Below are positions 20,508-32,635 of a stretch of 64,000 nt of DNA, one piece after another; positions within the stretch are counted from its first letter, which is position 1; the number at the start of each line of letters is the position of its first letter. Origin of the DNA: Limnanthes douglasii subsp. nivea. Taxonomy: Eukaryota > Streptophyta > Magnoliopsida > Brassicales > Limnanthaceae. A program made the position numbers and the translations under genes. The notes beneath the pieces are model-generated. The model was given only the letters and a program-made list of their open reading frames with translations, was not told the origin of the DNA and searched no databases. The stretch spans positions 119,544,771 to 119,608,770 of the forward strand of contig JAUPFV010000001.1 in assembly GCA_036936605.1 (NCBI GenBank). The letters are read 5' to 3'.

Positions 20508-23469
20508 ATGTTCACAGTTAGGAACGCTTTAGTCAAAGGCGGGTGGCTTAATCTATCAGAGCTAGAAAAGGCACAAAAAGTTGAACGAGAAAGGTGCATT
20601 GCTGCAGGCTTACCTACTTCCCCTATCGACAAACCAGTAATCCCAAACACAGAACCTGACCAGGGCTCCTCCTCAACCAAAATTGTAAAACCGAGGAGAT
20701 TGTTTCAAACCAACCTTTCTCTTGTTGTTTCAAGCTCGTCGATTCAAGAATCAGAGCCCACTGTTGAACCATGGCAAGCAGTTACCAGTTTCAAAAAGCC
20801 TTCCCCATTTATCGCCATGGGGTCAGATGCAGAAGTCTCTCCCAATAAACTAGTTGATCGGAGAAGAGGTCGCCTGGTAAAAGGGCAGGCTTCAAAAGGC
20901 ACACCTTCAAAATTTGGGGCCAAAGACAACAACACGGGGTCAGAGGCGCCCATAAAAGTTCCTAAGGACAAGCTGTCCGGTCCTGAGGCCTCTAGCCCAA
21001 GCCTCCGAAGAGAAATTACCACATCTGAGCCCCAGCCAGAGGCCAGAGTTTATAAAATCATTGAAGCCCAACAGTCCGGAGGCCAGACTGAACCAACTCC
21101 TAACTCCTCTCCCCCAAGAACAACCGAAAACCCCTCCTCGATAATGGAGGAAGCAATGGAGGATTCCATTGAAGAGGCTCCGTTTGAGTCCGACGTCTCC
21201 GGAAAAACAAGTGACGCTGGTGCTGCCAAGAAAGACAAAGACAAAGAGAAACTATGCTTAAGGAATCCGGATTTACCGGAGTGTCTTGTGGGAAAAGTGG
21301 GACCTTGTTTCCACAAGGTCAATGTTAAGTATTTACTTGCTTTACAAAAAATTAATTATGCCTTCATCCACACAGCCGAACTGGGTCGGATGCGAACGAA
21401 GTGGGGGGATTCCGGAGAATGTAAAAATAAGGATCCCAATAGACCCTGAAACGCCAATGGACTACAAGCTTAGTGAAGTGGTCATATTTACTTAACATTT
21501 TAACTAGGGATTAAGGTTTCCCTTAGATCCGAAGATAGTCAGATATCTGCACCTCATAAAGATCTGCCCAAGTCAACTGAGCCCTAATGCCTGGTACACC
21601 CTCATGGCATGTATCATGGCTTCCAGACTCTCCGGAATTCCTCTTCCGATGGAGGAATTCACTACTGTGGCCAACCTCTGTAGAAACCTTCATATTCCCT
21701 TTTATCACTTCAACATGGGTGATAACTATAAGGCGGTGGATGACCTGCTCGAGTCGGAGAGAAATTGGAGGACTCACTTCTTCTTTGTGAGTGGCACTTG
21801 GGAGAATGGGAGGAAGATCAAAGTCGGAGTCAACCCGAGTCTCCTTACCAGCAGATGGCGAAGTGATCGTAAGAATCCCACCTTACATTCTCACTTTTAT
21901 TTTTATCAAATTTGTTTAACTGACTAGTCTTGTCTTTTTTCTTGACAGAGCTGCCTAAAGATTTCAATGATTATTTAAAGGCCGGGCAGACCACTTGTAC
22001 CAAGATCAACACTTGGACTGCTGAAAAGTGGGGAAAACGTTTTCATGACGCCTTTACCGGAGGCAATCTTGCAAGGTCCCATCTCTGGAACACTACTGGC
22101 CGCAGGGACTTGACCTGAGAGGAACTTACCACTCCACCCCCTCCGGATGTAGTCCTTAAAATAACACACGCACCAGACGGGTCACTATATTTTCCAGGTC
22201 AAGCCAAGGCCCCAAGTAAGATGAAAGGCAAAAAGGGGAAGGGCAAAGAAGAGCGTGGTCGAAGCCAATCCTACTGAAGCGGAGGAAACTTCTCCAACCA
22301 ACCAAGAGGGGCCAGCTCCAAGTCAGATTGATGCTGCTCTTCTTGAAGTAGTGGAGCATGAGGGTGTTAGGGAAGAGACAGGATCTCCAAATCCTCCAAA
22401 GGTTCCTAAGAGGGACAGGAAACGGGGAGCAGAAAGCAAGGATAGGAAGTCTAAGAAGAAAAAGACTTCCAGGGGTGATGAACTTTCTCTCCGGCCTACG
22501 GAGCCCTTTCCTCTTGTTGACCCTACTGATCCAACAAGAGAAGAAGAGATCCCTGCTGACTTTCAAACCGATGAGGTTGGAGGAGGAGACATTAGCATCG
22601 CTGGTGTCGACATTACAGGGCTTGACGGGCTTGGTGACTATTTTTCAAACCTTCCCAAAGACGATTTTGCTGGGCCTTACCTCCCTCCGAGCACTTCGAA
22701 CATTGTTATCTTTAATGGTAAGTATTTCACCGTTTCAAGTGAAAGAGAGGCTAAAACTCACTCTATACTGAGTACCATTCAGCCAGTGTTGGTCCTGGAG
22801 AAGCAAGTGCGAGGTCAGGCATCTATCATCAATGCCCTTAATTCCGACAAGGAGAAGCTATCCAACGACCTCCTCATTGCCACCCAAAATGCTGATATTT
22901 TGAGGAGAGAAAACGAGGAGTTGAAGAAGAGCCAGGAGGATTGGACCTCAAAGGTTGCAACCTTAGAAGATACCATCAAAGGCCTCCGGGAAAAGCTGTC
23001 CGGGTTAGAGAAAGATCTCACCTCTTCAAAAGAGGAGATGAAGACCAAGGATCAAGTCATTCTTACTTTGACCAACGACAAGATCGCACTCGAGGACTCG
23101 GTGTCCAAGGCTATAGAGGAAAAAGCTGATCTGCTAAGGGAGCAAGAGGCAAAAATCCAGGCCAAGATTGATGCTTATGCCAGCAATGTAATAGATAGTC
23201 AAGAAGAGATGTACGCAAAGGTGAAGTCAGATATGGTCTTGCTTTTTCACGAGAAGTTTCCGAAGAGGAATCTGGGAGACTTATGGAGTTTTGTAGAGTA
23301 TCCAGACCTTCCCTTTCATATAATGGATGAGGGTGACAGGTTTGATTTCTCCAGTGCATCCTCATCCGATGAAGAAGAGAACACCGAGGAGAGTCCAGGT
23401 GAGGAGAATGATGACCCCAAGCAGAAGAAAACAAGTGAGGCTGAGCCGTCTTCAAAGGCTCAGCCTTAG
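20508..23469 (+). pseudogene. Antisense extra ORF of element B, with intron
   Basis: Homologue of 7493-10446. The start is the ATG at 20508 (MFTVRNALVKGGWLNL). An upstream in-frame extension exists but is not shared with A. Exon 1 runs to 21868, the intron spans 21869-21948, and the stop is at 23467-23469. The central domain is at about 21400-21850 (YKLSEVVIFT, LSPNAWYTL, HFNMGDNYKAVDDLLESERN). The C-terminal third, 22255-23469, is an open frame of 404 codons, acidic, with a long coiled coil (about 22790-23200) rich in Glu, Lys and Leu heptads. Lesions are one extra G near 21406, stops near 21493 and 21507, a TGA at about 22117, and a frameshift near 22245. These are at different places from the lesions in A. 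Function is unknown. Confidence 0.75.
21869..21948 (+). other. Conserved GT-AG intron of the antisense ORF (B)
   Basis: 80 nt, the same length and position as in element A, with GTAAGA donor and a pyrimidine run before GACAG. Confidence 0.75.
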
Positions 23470-23961
23470 AATATCAATTATCTTTTATCTTTTGTTTCGA
23501 TTGAACTAAATTCCTTGGAAGGCCAAGGCATTTTTGTAACTGTGTCCGGTGTTTGACCGGACAGGTCTGTTTGTTTTGACAACTTAAAGTCTTTGGATGG
23601 CCAAGACACTTCGATTATTTTAATGGATGTCTTTATTTTGCACAGCTCTTGCATTCCTTTAATTTTGGTGGCTAATGTTTAAACAGCCCCTAGTTATTTC
23701 ATAAATATTCTGAAGTGAGAGTGTTTAAATTCTCCGATGACAAATGTTTAAGTAGTCATCATTCCTTTAATTCAATCCGTCGGTGTTTAAACAAAAAAAA
23801 ATTGAAACACAGTAAGAACACTCTGAATTTTTAAGAAGGTATCAAATTTTATAAAAAATCCCGGACACCTCATTAAAACCTCACCGCGCCACCAGGGTAG
23901 GAAAGAGTATGCCCCCAAATATTTACATGGATTTTTAAACAAGTAAATATTTACATAGTTT
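23470..23961. other. Convergent spacer between antisense ORF and pol (B)
   Basis: Counterpart of 10447-10948. It holds the palindromic 16-mer at 23513-23528 and a degraded second copy near 23590-23610, and a conserved block near 23850-23930. Confidence 0.6.
23513..23528. repeat. Palindromic 16-mer in element B
   Basis: CCTTGGAAGGCCAAGG, identical to both copies in element A. Confidence 0.8.
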
Positions 23962-25190
23962 CTACTCTAAGTACATCCGGAGGTGTTCAACATTCGAAGG
24001 GTGATTCAAAACCCTTCCATCATTGTCTTCTAGCCAGTATGTCCCAGGTTTAAGCCTTTCAATGACCGTATAGGATCCTTCCCAAGTTGGTGCTAATTTG
24101 TCGAGCAGCTTCTCTTTAGTGTGTAAGAAGACTTTCATTAACACCTTGTCCCCCGGCTGGAAATCTCCTCTTTTAACTCTGGAAGCAAACCTGCTTCTCA
24201 TCAAACCCTGATAGTGTGCAGCTCTAACGTGAGCCTTAACTCTTCTTTCTTCTATTAAGTCAAGCTGACCTCTGATTGCCACTTCGTTAGCGTGTTCAGA
24301 GAAATTATGAACTCGAAAAGAAGGGAGAGTTGCTTCTATAGGAGCTATGGCATCCATCTGATAGACCAAGGAAAATGGTGACTCTTGCGTTGCAGCCCCA
24401 AGTGTAGTCCGGTAGGCTCACAAAACCTCTTGTAAATAGATAGGCTATTTTCCAGCAGCCCCTTCTAAATTTTTCTTCAAACCGGACAATATAGTTCTGT
24501 TAGCCACTTCAACCTGACCATTTGCTTGTGGGTGGAAAGGTGAAGAGAAACAATTTCGTATACCTCTAGAGGCACAAAAACTCTCCATTTCCTTGTTGTC
24601 GAACTGTGGCGTATTGTCTGTTGTTATCTTCTGTGGAATGCCAAATCTGCAACAGGTATTGGATAAAATGAATTTTATGACAGCTTTTGATGTTGTACCT
24701 GCCAGTGGGTCTGCTTCGATCTACTTCGAAAAATAATAAATAGCCACAATTATTCTCCTGCGCCCTCCGGATGCCATAGGTAGAGGTCCCATCAAATCCA
24801 GCCCCCGTCGAGCAAAGGGTATAGGCTCAGAAATTGACTCTAACGGGGTGGCTGGAACATGAATTTTGCTGCTATATCTTTGGCATGGGTCACACCTTCT
24901 CACCAGCTCCTTAGCATCTTGCATTATAGTGGGCCAATAATAACCAGCCAACAAAACTCTCCGGGTTAGAGCCCTGAACCCACAGTGAGCTGACCCCTCA
25001 CCATCATGTAATTCAGAGAGGACTATTTGAGATTCATCAACCCCCAAACATCGTAAGAGGGGTTTACTGTAAGACTTTTTATAAAGAACATCTCTTAGTA
25101 TGATAAAACCACGAGCTTTGTACTTCACTTTTCTTGCTATTGACTTATCCGGAGGCAAGATGTCATCGAAGAGATATTGAAGGAGAGGAA
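23962..25190 (-). pseudogene. Integrase of element B
   Basis: The TAG at 23962-23964 closes pol. The zinc finger (about 25030-24890) shows LHDGE..AHCGF and RRCDPCQRY. The core begins RRGLDLMGPLP (first Asp). The frame stops at 24721 where YYFSK is followed by TAG in place of a Trp codon in A. The second catalytic box reads TDNTPQFD near 24590-24615, where A has TDNGPQFD. The last 135 codons (23962-24369) are open, with LAPTWEGSYTVIERLKPGTY and NVEHLRMYLE. Integrase is therefore broken in the core but intact at both ends. Confidence 0.8.
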
Positions 25191-26263
25191 ACCTCCAATC
25201 TTGGGGCTGTTCCATCTGTATATCGAAGCTTTCTTCCTCCTTACCCATATTGAGTTGAATGGAAGGGCACTCCAGCACATGGATCCAAGGGTATGATTCA
25301 GTATAGGCTATGATTTCCAAGGAGTCTGCTAGCTCATTTTCTGTTCGGGGTATGTGCTCATAAACAACACTATTGAACCTAAGTGCCACATCTTTGAGAA
25401 GAAGTAAGTATTTTATTAGTTGCTCCTTTTTTGCTTCAGATTGACCTTGCGCATGGTGGATAAGAAGTTGGGAATCACTCATCAATTTGACCCTTTTGGC
25501 CCCACAAATATGAGCTAACTTTAAACCAGCTATAGCAGCTCATATTCAGACTCATTGTTAGAAGCCCTAAAAGAAAAACATATAGCTTGGTACATTTTGT
25601 CACCATACGGAGAGGTCAAGTATACCCCTGCACCACATCCCATAGTACTCGCTCCACCATCCGTCCGGACGACCCAGACCTTTTTGTCTTTCATCTCAGT
25701 CGTTTGCTATGTATCCCTATCCGAGTGGAATTCAACTAAGAAATCAGCCACAACTTGGGCTTTGATTGCTGTTCGAGGAGCAAAATGAATATCGAAATCC
25801 CCAGTTCCACTGACCACTTAGTCATTCTACTCGAAATATCCGCCTTTTGTAAAACGTTTTTCAGTGGATAGGATGTCCGGACAATAATAGGATGAGCCTG
25901 AAAATAAGGCCTCATCTTCCTAACAGCAATTACCAGGGCTAGTGCTAACTTTTCAAGCTTTAGATAGCGTTTTTCTGCATCTATTAAACTCTTGTTAATG
26001 TAATACATCGGACGGGGATAATTATCCACCTCCCTTACCAATACAGCACCGATGGCACAACTGGAAACTGCCAAATATACGAAGAGTCTTTCTCCATTAA
26101 CAGGTTTAAATAAAGTCTGGGGGGAGGACAGATGTTTTTTGATCTCATTGAAGGCCTCATCACATTGTGAAGTCCAGTCAAATCCCTTTGCACCTTTTAA
26201 AGTTTGAAAAAACGGGGCACATCTGTCCGAAGATCTCGAGATGAACCGATTTAATGCAGCCAA
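25191..26263 (-). pseudogene. RNase H region of element B
   Basis: Homologous to 12118-13261. It shows ALNRFISRSSDRCAPFF, SSCAIGAVLVREVDNY and YYINKSL, the second RNase H with MMSDSQLLIHHAQGQ, and HIPRTENELADSL. The frame breaks near 25540 and 25800 relative to A, and a small indel near 26262 shifts it against RT. Confidence 0.75.
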
Positions 26264-27114
26264 CCTCCAGTCAACCGTTGTACTTCTTTAATATTCCGAG
26301 GAGGCTCCATTTGAAATAAAGCATTAAGCTGGCCCGGATCAGGCTGTATCCCTTTCTCACTTATTATGTATCCTAGAAATTTTCCGGATTGCACTCCGAA
26401 CACACACTTCTCTGGATTTAGTTTCAAATTTACTTTTACTAAGTTAGCAAAAGTTTCTTGTAGATCTGCCAAGTGTAGCTCTTCGTCCATACTTTTTACC
26501 ATCATGTCGTCAATATACACTTCCATATTTCTTCCAATTTGATCAGCAAAGGCTTTGTTTACTAACCTCTGATAGGTAGCCCCATCATTTTTTAACCCAA
26601 AAGGCATCACCTTGTAACAATGAAGGCCCCTATCAGTGACAAACGTAGTATGCTCCTGATCGTTCGGATCTACTTGAATCTGGTTATACCCGGAAAAGGC
26701 ATCCATGAAAGATAGTAGCTTATTCCCGGATGTAGAATCCACCAGCTGATCAATCCGGGGGACAGGGTATAAATCCTTTGGGCAGGCCCTGTTGAGATCT
26801 ATAAAATCAATACACATACGCCACTTGCCATTTTTATTTTTCACCAAGACCGGATTGGTTGTCCATAAAGGATATTGAGACTCCTTTATATGCCCAATTT
26901 TAGTAAGCCTGTCGACTTCTTGAACAATGGCATCAACCTTTTCCTTAGAAAAAGCTCTTCTTTTTTGTATTACATGTGTTATGTCTCTCCGGATGGACAA
27001 GTGGTGTGATATGATATCTGCTGGTACCCCGGTAACATCAGCATTGCACCAAGCAAAAACATGCTGATGGTCTTTTAGGAACATCAACATTTTACCCTTC
27101 AATTCGGAGGTCAT
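26264..27114 (-). pseudogene. Reverse transcriptase of element B
   Basis: Open for 287 codons. It shows HQHVFAWCNADVTGVPAD, the leader with GHIKESQYPLWTTNPVLVK, WRMCIDFIDLNRACPKD, LSFMDAFSGYNQIQVDP (first Asp), PFGLKNDGATYQRLVN, the active site EVYIDDMMVKS and KCVFGVQSGKFLGYII. All RT catalytic residues are present. It is separated from protease by the UAG at 27246 and by a one-base deletion near 27135, which is absent from A. The domain could still fold, but it cannot be translated in frame from gag in this copy. Confidence 0.85.
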
Positions 27115-27245
27115 TTTGGACCCTATCTTAACATTTTTCCCTCTCCCAAAGAATGTGTTTCAACTTCTTCAACCGGTATTAAAACTCTAGGGGTCTCTCT
27201 GGGGTCATCAATTTCACCCTCACCCCCAGAAAGCCCCTCAAACTG

Positions 27246-27248
27246 CTA
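27246..27248 (-). other. Conserved in-frame UAG between protease and RT (B)
   Basis: The minus strand reads GAA-TAG-CAG-TTT. It lies at the same codon as 14214-14216 in A and ends an otherwise open 713-codon gag-protease frame. Possible readthrough site. Confidence 0.5.
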
Positions 27249-29595
27249 TTCTTCATTGATACGAATTGCCCCCAACGTCCGGGGGGCCAGCGCTGTTGCA
27301 TAACACTCTCTGGCAATCTTTTGGCTGCTTTGAACAACTCCCACTTGTCCTTGCACAGTATATTTCAGACATTGGTGGACTGTTGAGGCCACTGCATGCA
27401 TCCTAGAGAGCCAAGACCTCCCTAGAATAGCATTGTAACAAGTGGGACAATCTACCACGATAAACAATATTCTAACCATCTTCTTAAAAGGGCCCTTTCC
27501 CAACAAAACTTCCTCTTCGAACTCCTCGATCACATCTGATGAGCTTCCAGTGAAACCTACAATTGACCTGTTCGAACGCTGAATTACCGCAGGATTTTTC
27601 ATCTTTTTGTAGGAAGTTAAAAAGAGGATATTGGCTGAACTCCCAGTATCCACCAAAATTCGTCTTATGTTGTTGCCCCCAATGGATGCTCCTATGACAA
27701 CATCATCTTCATGAGGACCTGCTATATCCCTCAAGTCATCCTCATCGAACATAATCAAGGGAAATGGAATATGTGATTGATAGGAAGTCATGCCTCCCTC
27801 CAGTTGGGTAGCTAATATATGAACGTGCCTCTTCCTTGAAGAAGTAGTGGGTGCTGTCATGATATCCCCTCCGAAAATTGTGAGTGACTCAAAAACGTTA
27901 ATAAGCCCAGACACTGTTTTAAAACGTTCCTCAATAGAACCCACTCTGTTTCGAGTTGGATCAGGGTCCAAGTACTCTGAATCTACATTGAATCTCTCGA
28001 TTATCACCATAGCTCCCTCCGGAGCGGATGTGCTTGTATTGTTCGGGCCAGGCCGATGAGCATTATCAAGCCTATTTTCTCCTCTTCTTTTAACATATGC
28101 TCCCAACTTTCCTCTTTCAATCAAATTCTGGACTTCTTGCTTCAAAGCAATACAATCGTCAGTGGTATGGCCAGTATCATTGTGGTACTGACAGAAGGAA
28201 TTGTTACGATGCTCCCTATGAGATTGCAGTGCAGCCAGCCTTCTATAGTGTACTTCTTCCTTTGTTTTATCATAAATGGTGGCCACACTTTCTTTTAACT
28301 CAGCAAACCACTCTGGTTGAACCCAAGGCCCTCTCTTGTTTCTAGATTGTTGACTCTGGGCAGGCGCAGCTGGCTGAGACTGAGCTTTAGCTCTGTTATG
28401 ACCCTGCCCGGCCTCCCTTGCCTTGTTCCCGGACTGATTTTGGTTGGGGTTTGGTGCAACTGGGGCAAACCTCACCTGCCTGTGCACCCTAGTTTTCTTT
28501 GTTTCATCCACGTTAATTTGCTTTCCGACTTGATTCAGTAAAACTCCCCATGTCATGGCCTTTTTCTTGGTTACTGAATCAGCCAAATTTCCAGGGTTTA
28601 AGCCCTGCCTCAGAGAAGCTATTGCCACTTGCTCGAAGCAATCAGCCAACCCATTTTTGGTATTTACAAAGCGACTTATATATTCCTTCAGTAATTCATT
28701 CGGTTCTTGAGCACAATGGATAATTGTATCTCCATTGCCCTTCACCTCTTTACTTCTAACAAACTGCCTCCGGAAGGCCACCCAAAAGGTATCGAAATTT
28801 CTAATGCACCCCTGTGGTAGGCTGTTATACCACTTTAAGGCACTCCCCGTAAAAGACTGGGAGAATGCTCTACAAAGAAACTTATCGTCGTCATCAGAGT
28901 TCATCATGAAATTTTTGAATTTTTCCAAGTGATTGTCAGGGTCTTTACTGCCATCGTATTTTTCCATTTTCGTGCTATCGAACCTCTTGGGGAGGTTTCC
29001 GGACAGGATCTTGGAAGACAATGGAGATTGTCTCCAATTCCGGCCACGACTGAAAACGGTATCCTCATTAGGAGTTGCAAAGATACCTGGCTCATCATGG
29101 AAGGAAAAGGAATCCACCATTATCCGGTCTATGTGTCTGCGGTTATGAGACGATCCTTTTCCTATATGACTCTTTAACTTTCCATGCCTATCCCTTTTTC
29201 TTGAATACTTCTTAACCAACTTTTGTTTCTTTTTAGATCGGCCCTCATCACTGCTGGAGGACAAGGATTCTTCTATTCCATCTTCGTCCGAGGAGCCACT
29301 AGAAGATTCTGAGTCTGAATCAGAGCTCTCCACTGGCCTGGACCGGTGATACTTTTTGGAGCTAGCATGAGTCTTCTTCGTACTCACATGGGTCTTCGAA
29401 GGCTCATGCTCTCTAGGGTTGTCAGTATGATGAGCACCTGATGCTTTTGATTTCTCTTTTATGCTTATCTTTGCTTTTTCTGCCCTCAGCTTCTATTTCG
29501 CCCTTTAATCTATCACGCTCCTCGATGGTATATTCATCATTATCACCCACCACTTCGAGCAAAGCTGGTGGTACTTCCGGTACGTCCGGATTCAT
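27249..29595 (-). pseudogene. Gag-protease polyprotein of element B
   Basis: The start by homology is the ATG at 29593-29595 (MNPDVPEVPPALLEVV). A 2-base deletion near 29490 breaks the first 35 codons from the rest, and the frame is then open from 29387 to the UAG. Domains in order are the Ser/Lys-rich N-terminus, the capsid core with NLPKRFDSTKMEKYDG and SFTGSALKWYNSLPQG, the QSQQSRN linker, the nucleocapsid finger FCQYHNDTGHTTDDC, and the retropepsin with ILVDTGSSANILF (catalytic Asp codon 27648-27650) and YNAILGRSWLSRMHAV. Without the small N-terminal deletion this would be a complete gag-protease of about 780 residues. Confidence 0.85.
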
Positions 29596-29646
29596 TCGGA
29601 GTGAATTTTCGGATGGTTTTGAATGTTGTATTCAGGCATCGTCACT

Positions 29647-29664
29647 CTCCCACTGTGGTCGCCA
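29647..29664 (-). other. Primer binding site of element B
   Basis: The minus strand reads TGGCGACCACAGTGGGAG directly after the 5' LTR. It is one base different from that of A. Confidence 0.8.
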
Positions 29665-29667
29665 ATT

Positions 29668-30075
29668 TGGTGTGGTTTATTTTCGTCGGAGGGTAAGTTT
29701 ATAATTTCTGTTTAGAATTTTGTGGAGTTTTGTGAGTATTTAATGTTTGGGTAGAATGTAGAGGGAGAATTAAGCTGCCTGGTTGTATTTAATTTTCATT
29801 ATCCTCATTTAATATTGGTGGTTGGGTATTTATACCCTTATATTTGGGTCACATGGGCTTTCGGGTCGTGTTTAATGGACTCGGGTCGAGTTTAAGGACC
29901 CATTAGTTCTAAGTAAGGGAATAGGCAGCTTAGTCAAAAAGTGATTAGGTTTTAAGTACTTTAGTTCTGTTCGAACAGTTCAATGGATGATGGTGTCCGA
30001 ACTGCCTCTGTCCGGTTAGGTGGACATTATCCGAACTGACCCTGTCCGAGGTGGTGACAGAATCCGGACTCATCA
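29668..30075 (-). repeat. 5' LTR of element B
   Basis: 408 bp. The minus-strand TATAAATA at 29827-29834 is intact, so this LTR keeps a plausible promoter. Confidence 0.95.
29827..29834 (-). promoter_or_regulatory. LTR TATA box (5' LTR of B)
   Basis: The minus strand reads TATAAATA, followed by CCCAACCACC, in the LTR that would drive gag-pol. Confidence 0.55.
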
Positions 30076-30080
30076 TCGAC
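30076..30080. repeat. Target site duplication of element B (right)
   Basis: TCGAC, identical to 19648-19652. Confidence 0.9.
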
Positions 30081-32635
30081 CATCCCATGAAAATAAGAAT
30101 CCACGTATGTTCTTAAAAATTTCTTCGAAGACTTCTATCGTTCTATATGCACTTTTTTTATTTGGTTTGTTTTTTTATATATTCGACACATGTATGAAAG
30201 TAAGAACAAATAAATAGATATATACGATATTGAGTAGCTATATCTTCAATCACATCCTTAGAGGTATGCCGTGAATGATTATGCTAAAAGTATGCTTAAT
30301 TTACATAAATATGCATAACATTATTGTAAGTGATAGTTGTATGTATTTTATATAAGTTATTTTTTTTTTATTTTTACAAATTTTTTAGCTATGCAAAATT
30401 TATCGTTGGCTGTAAAGATTTTTTACCATCACTAACTTACTGTATCATTTTATTCTTACCGTGTAAATTTTAAGGATATAATAAATAAAAAATCTCAACA
30501 TACTTGAACTAAGACATATAATGCTGTAGTAAAATAAATAAATAATGAAGTCTTTAGAAAATGTCAATAAAAAAACTTTGAAACTTGACCATGGATTATA
30601 TTTTTACATGAGTTTCTTACAAATTGTATCATTTCTCTCATCATTAATGAATTTACTTTAAACATTAGGATTGTTAAGATCTAATTATGTAAATTACTTG
30701 TATTATAGTTAATAAAACATAAAGTTAATAAATATTTGGGCCCATATCACTTTAAAATAGTGTAAATAGAAAACATATATTAAATATACATTTTCCCCCG
30801 AACCAAGGATCAAATCCAATGTAGTCTCAAGTTATAAATAAGATCCTCAACATATGAGCTATGTATCAAACTTTTAATATTCTATTGACGTTTTTGCATT
30901 TCCTTCCTTATTTAATTACTTAAATATTTTAAACTCACTAAATAATTGTTATTCTATTTGAGTTAGAATAATTGAAGCATTATCATTAGCGTCGTTTGTG
31001 AGAACAAAGTTTCCAGAAGACTCCAAGATTTTTTAAAACCCTATTTTCACCATTATTATAGAAGTTAGATTCAAAACTGAATAATGTAAAACCCAATAAA
31101 CCCTCAGCCCAACGCTCCAATTGCAGATAGACATGTGTATCCAATTTAGGTGATACAAGGACGCACAAATACTTTGTAATCCAACCAAATAGAATAACTC
31201 TTAGCCATCAGACCGATGTAGACATATTTGAAACTACCTCCTCCAGAGATCGGTTATGTTTTCGTGAATGAAAGAAGACAAATAAAATGTTCTGGAAGTC
31301 ATTATGATCATTAGTAGCTTGTTTTCGATGAATAAATTGACATCTACTCTATCTCAGAATAGTAATATCAACCTTCCACTAATTACTTACCCCAGTGAGA
31401 GCCTCGAGATTATCATGCTTGCGAAAAAGTATTACGGGAAGGGTGCTAATGGGTAGATCTGAAAGAGGATCAGTGGGAAGAGAAGAACACCATCACTATA
31501 GAAGAAACCACTCTCTTTCAAGAACTATAATTCTCGTTCATCAACTCAAGCCCAACAATAGAATAGAAATAGATTGAGGAACCAAAATAATCTAATTCTT
31601 ATGCATAACTGATATATTATAACTTCAGCATACATGTTTGGGTTCTTACTAGACCGGGCAGTTTCAGTAATAGGCCACACTAATAATCAAGAAAATCTCA
31701 CCGATAAACCAACAAATCCTCAAGGTAAACCCACATATTCCAAGAGTTCGAACTATGTGTAACAAGATGGGGAGAAAAATTGAATAAAATAAAATATGAC
31801 GTTAAAGAAATGAGATGCAATTTCCGAAAAATAAAAATTTACGCATTTGATAAGTATCGAATTTTTGTGCATATTACCAAAAGTTTTCATTATTGACCAT
31901 ACGTACACGATAAAAAAGTGTAATATACCATCATTAAAATTTCTTGATGTAACTTCAACAAACATAACATTTTACTTTGTATTTATTTTTTTGAGTTTTG
32001 AGAAGTTAGAAACTTCACATGGATTTTGACTTGTTTAAAATCGGTCTTAGAAGATAATCAATTTTCGTCATTGAGTGTATTTTTTACATGTTTAAAGTTA
32101 GCTTTGATATGATCAATTAAAGATGAATTTCCTAACATATTTTATATCTTATGCAAATGCCATATAAGCAAAATAATTCTTATAAATACAAATAATCAAT
32201 AGAAAATGTATACGATTTCAAAGCACAAATACATTTTTGGAATATTATTTTTGAATCTATAGCCGATAATAAGGTGACACAAACTTTGGAAAAAAAAGTA
32301 GCGCTTAACCAACCATCATCGATTACTTTATGAGTTCGTAATAAAATCACATTGTGACAACTTTCTTCATCAAGTCATGAATGCAATTTAATATTTGGAC
32401 AATAAAATAATTAATTACTAGCTATTTTTATGTTTAACTTACAACATTTCCTTAACTCTACAATATTTTCTCAACTCTACTATGTGAATTTTATAGGATT
32501 CATAGTGGTTACTCGAATCTAAAGTTTATTCAACATGTTTCGAATATTCGTTTATTTGTTCATGTCAAAGGTTTAATATTAGAAGTCGCCATATATATAA
32601 TGTTAAAATAAATTATGTAGAGAAATAGGGTTTGA
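30081..32635. other. AT-rich DNA with a possible old LTR/PBS relic
   Basis: Mostly AT-rich with nothing coding that I recognise. At 30984-31005 the string ATCATTAGCGTCGTTTGTGAGAA resembles the junction ATCATTGGCGCTGTCTGTGGGAA at 61571-61593, so the preceding 200-300 bases may be a decayed LTR in plus orientation. An Arg/His-rich open stretch near 31395-31577 could be a gag remnant but shows no diagnostic motif. Confidence 0.3.

Larger units (their letters stand above)
19653..30075 (-). mobile_element. LTR retrotransposon B (Ty3/gypsy, Tat/Retand-like)
   Basis: Complete element of 10,423 bp and sister of A. It has LTRs of 408 bp (19653-20060 and 29668-30075), TG...CA ends, and target duplication TCGAC (19648-19652 and 30076-30080). 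It has the same gene order and the same antisense ORF with intron. I counted about 18 differences between the LTRs (near 4.4%), 15 of them transitions. Gag-protease is an unbroken 713-codon frame here, and the protease triad and LTR TATA boxes are intact. RT, RNase H and integrase carry frameshifts and stops, and the antisense ORF is frameshifted. It is better preserved than A but not autonomous. Confidence 0.95.

Noticed and set aside
16628..29668. A and B as a tandem duplication of one element
   Set aside because: Each has its own different 5-bp target duplication (GATTT and TCGAC) and different LTR sequences, so they are separate insertions.
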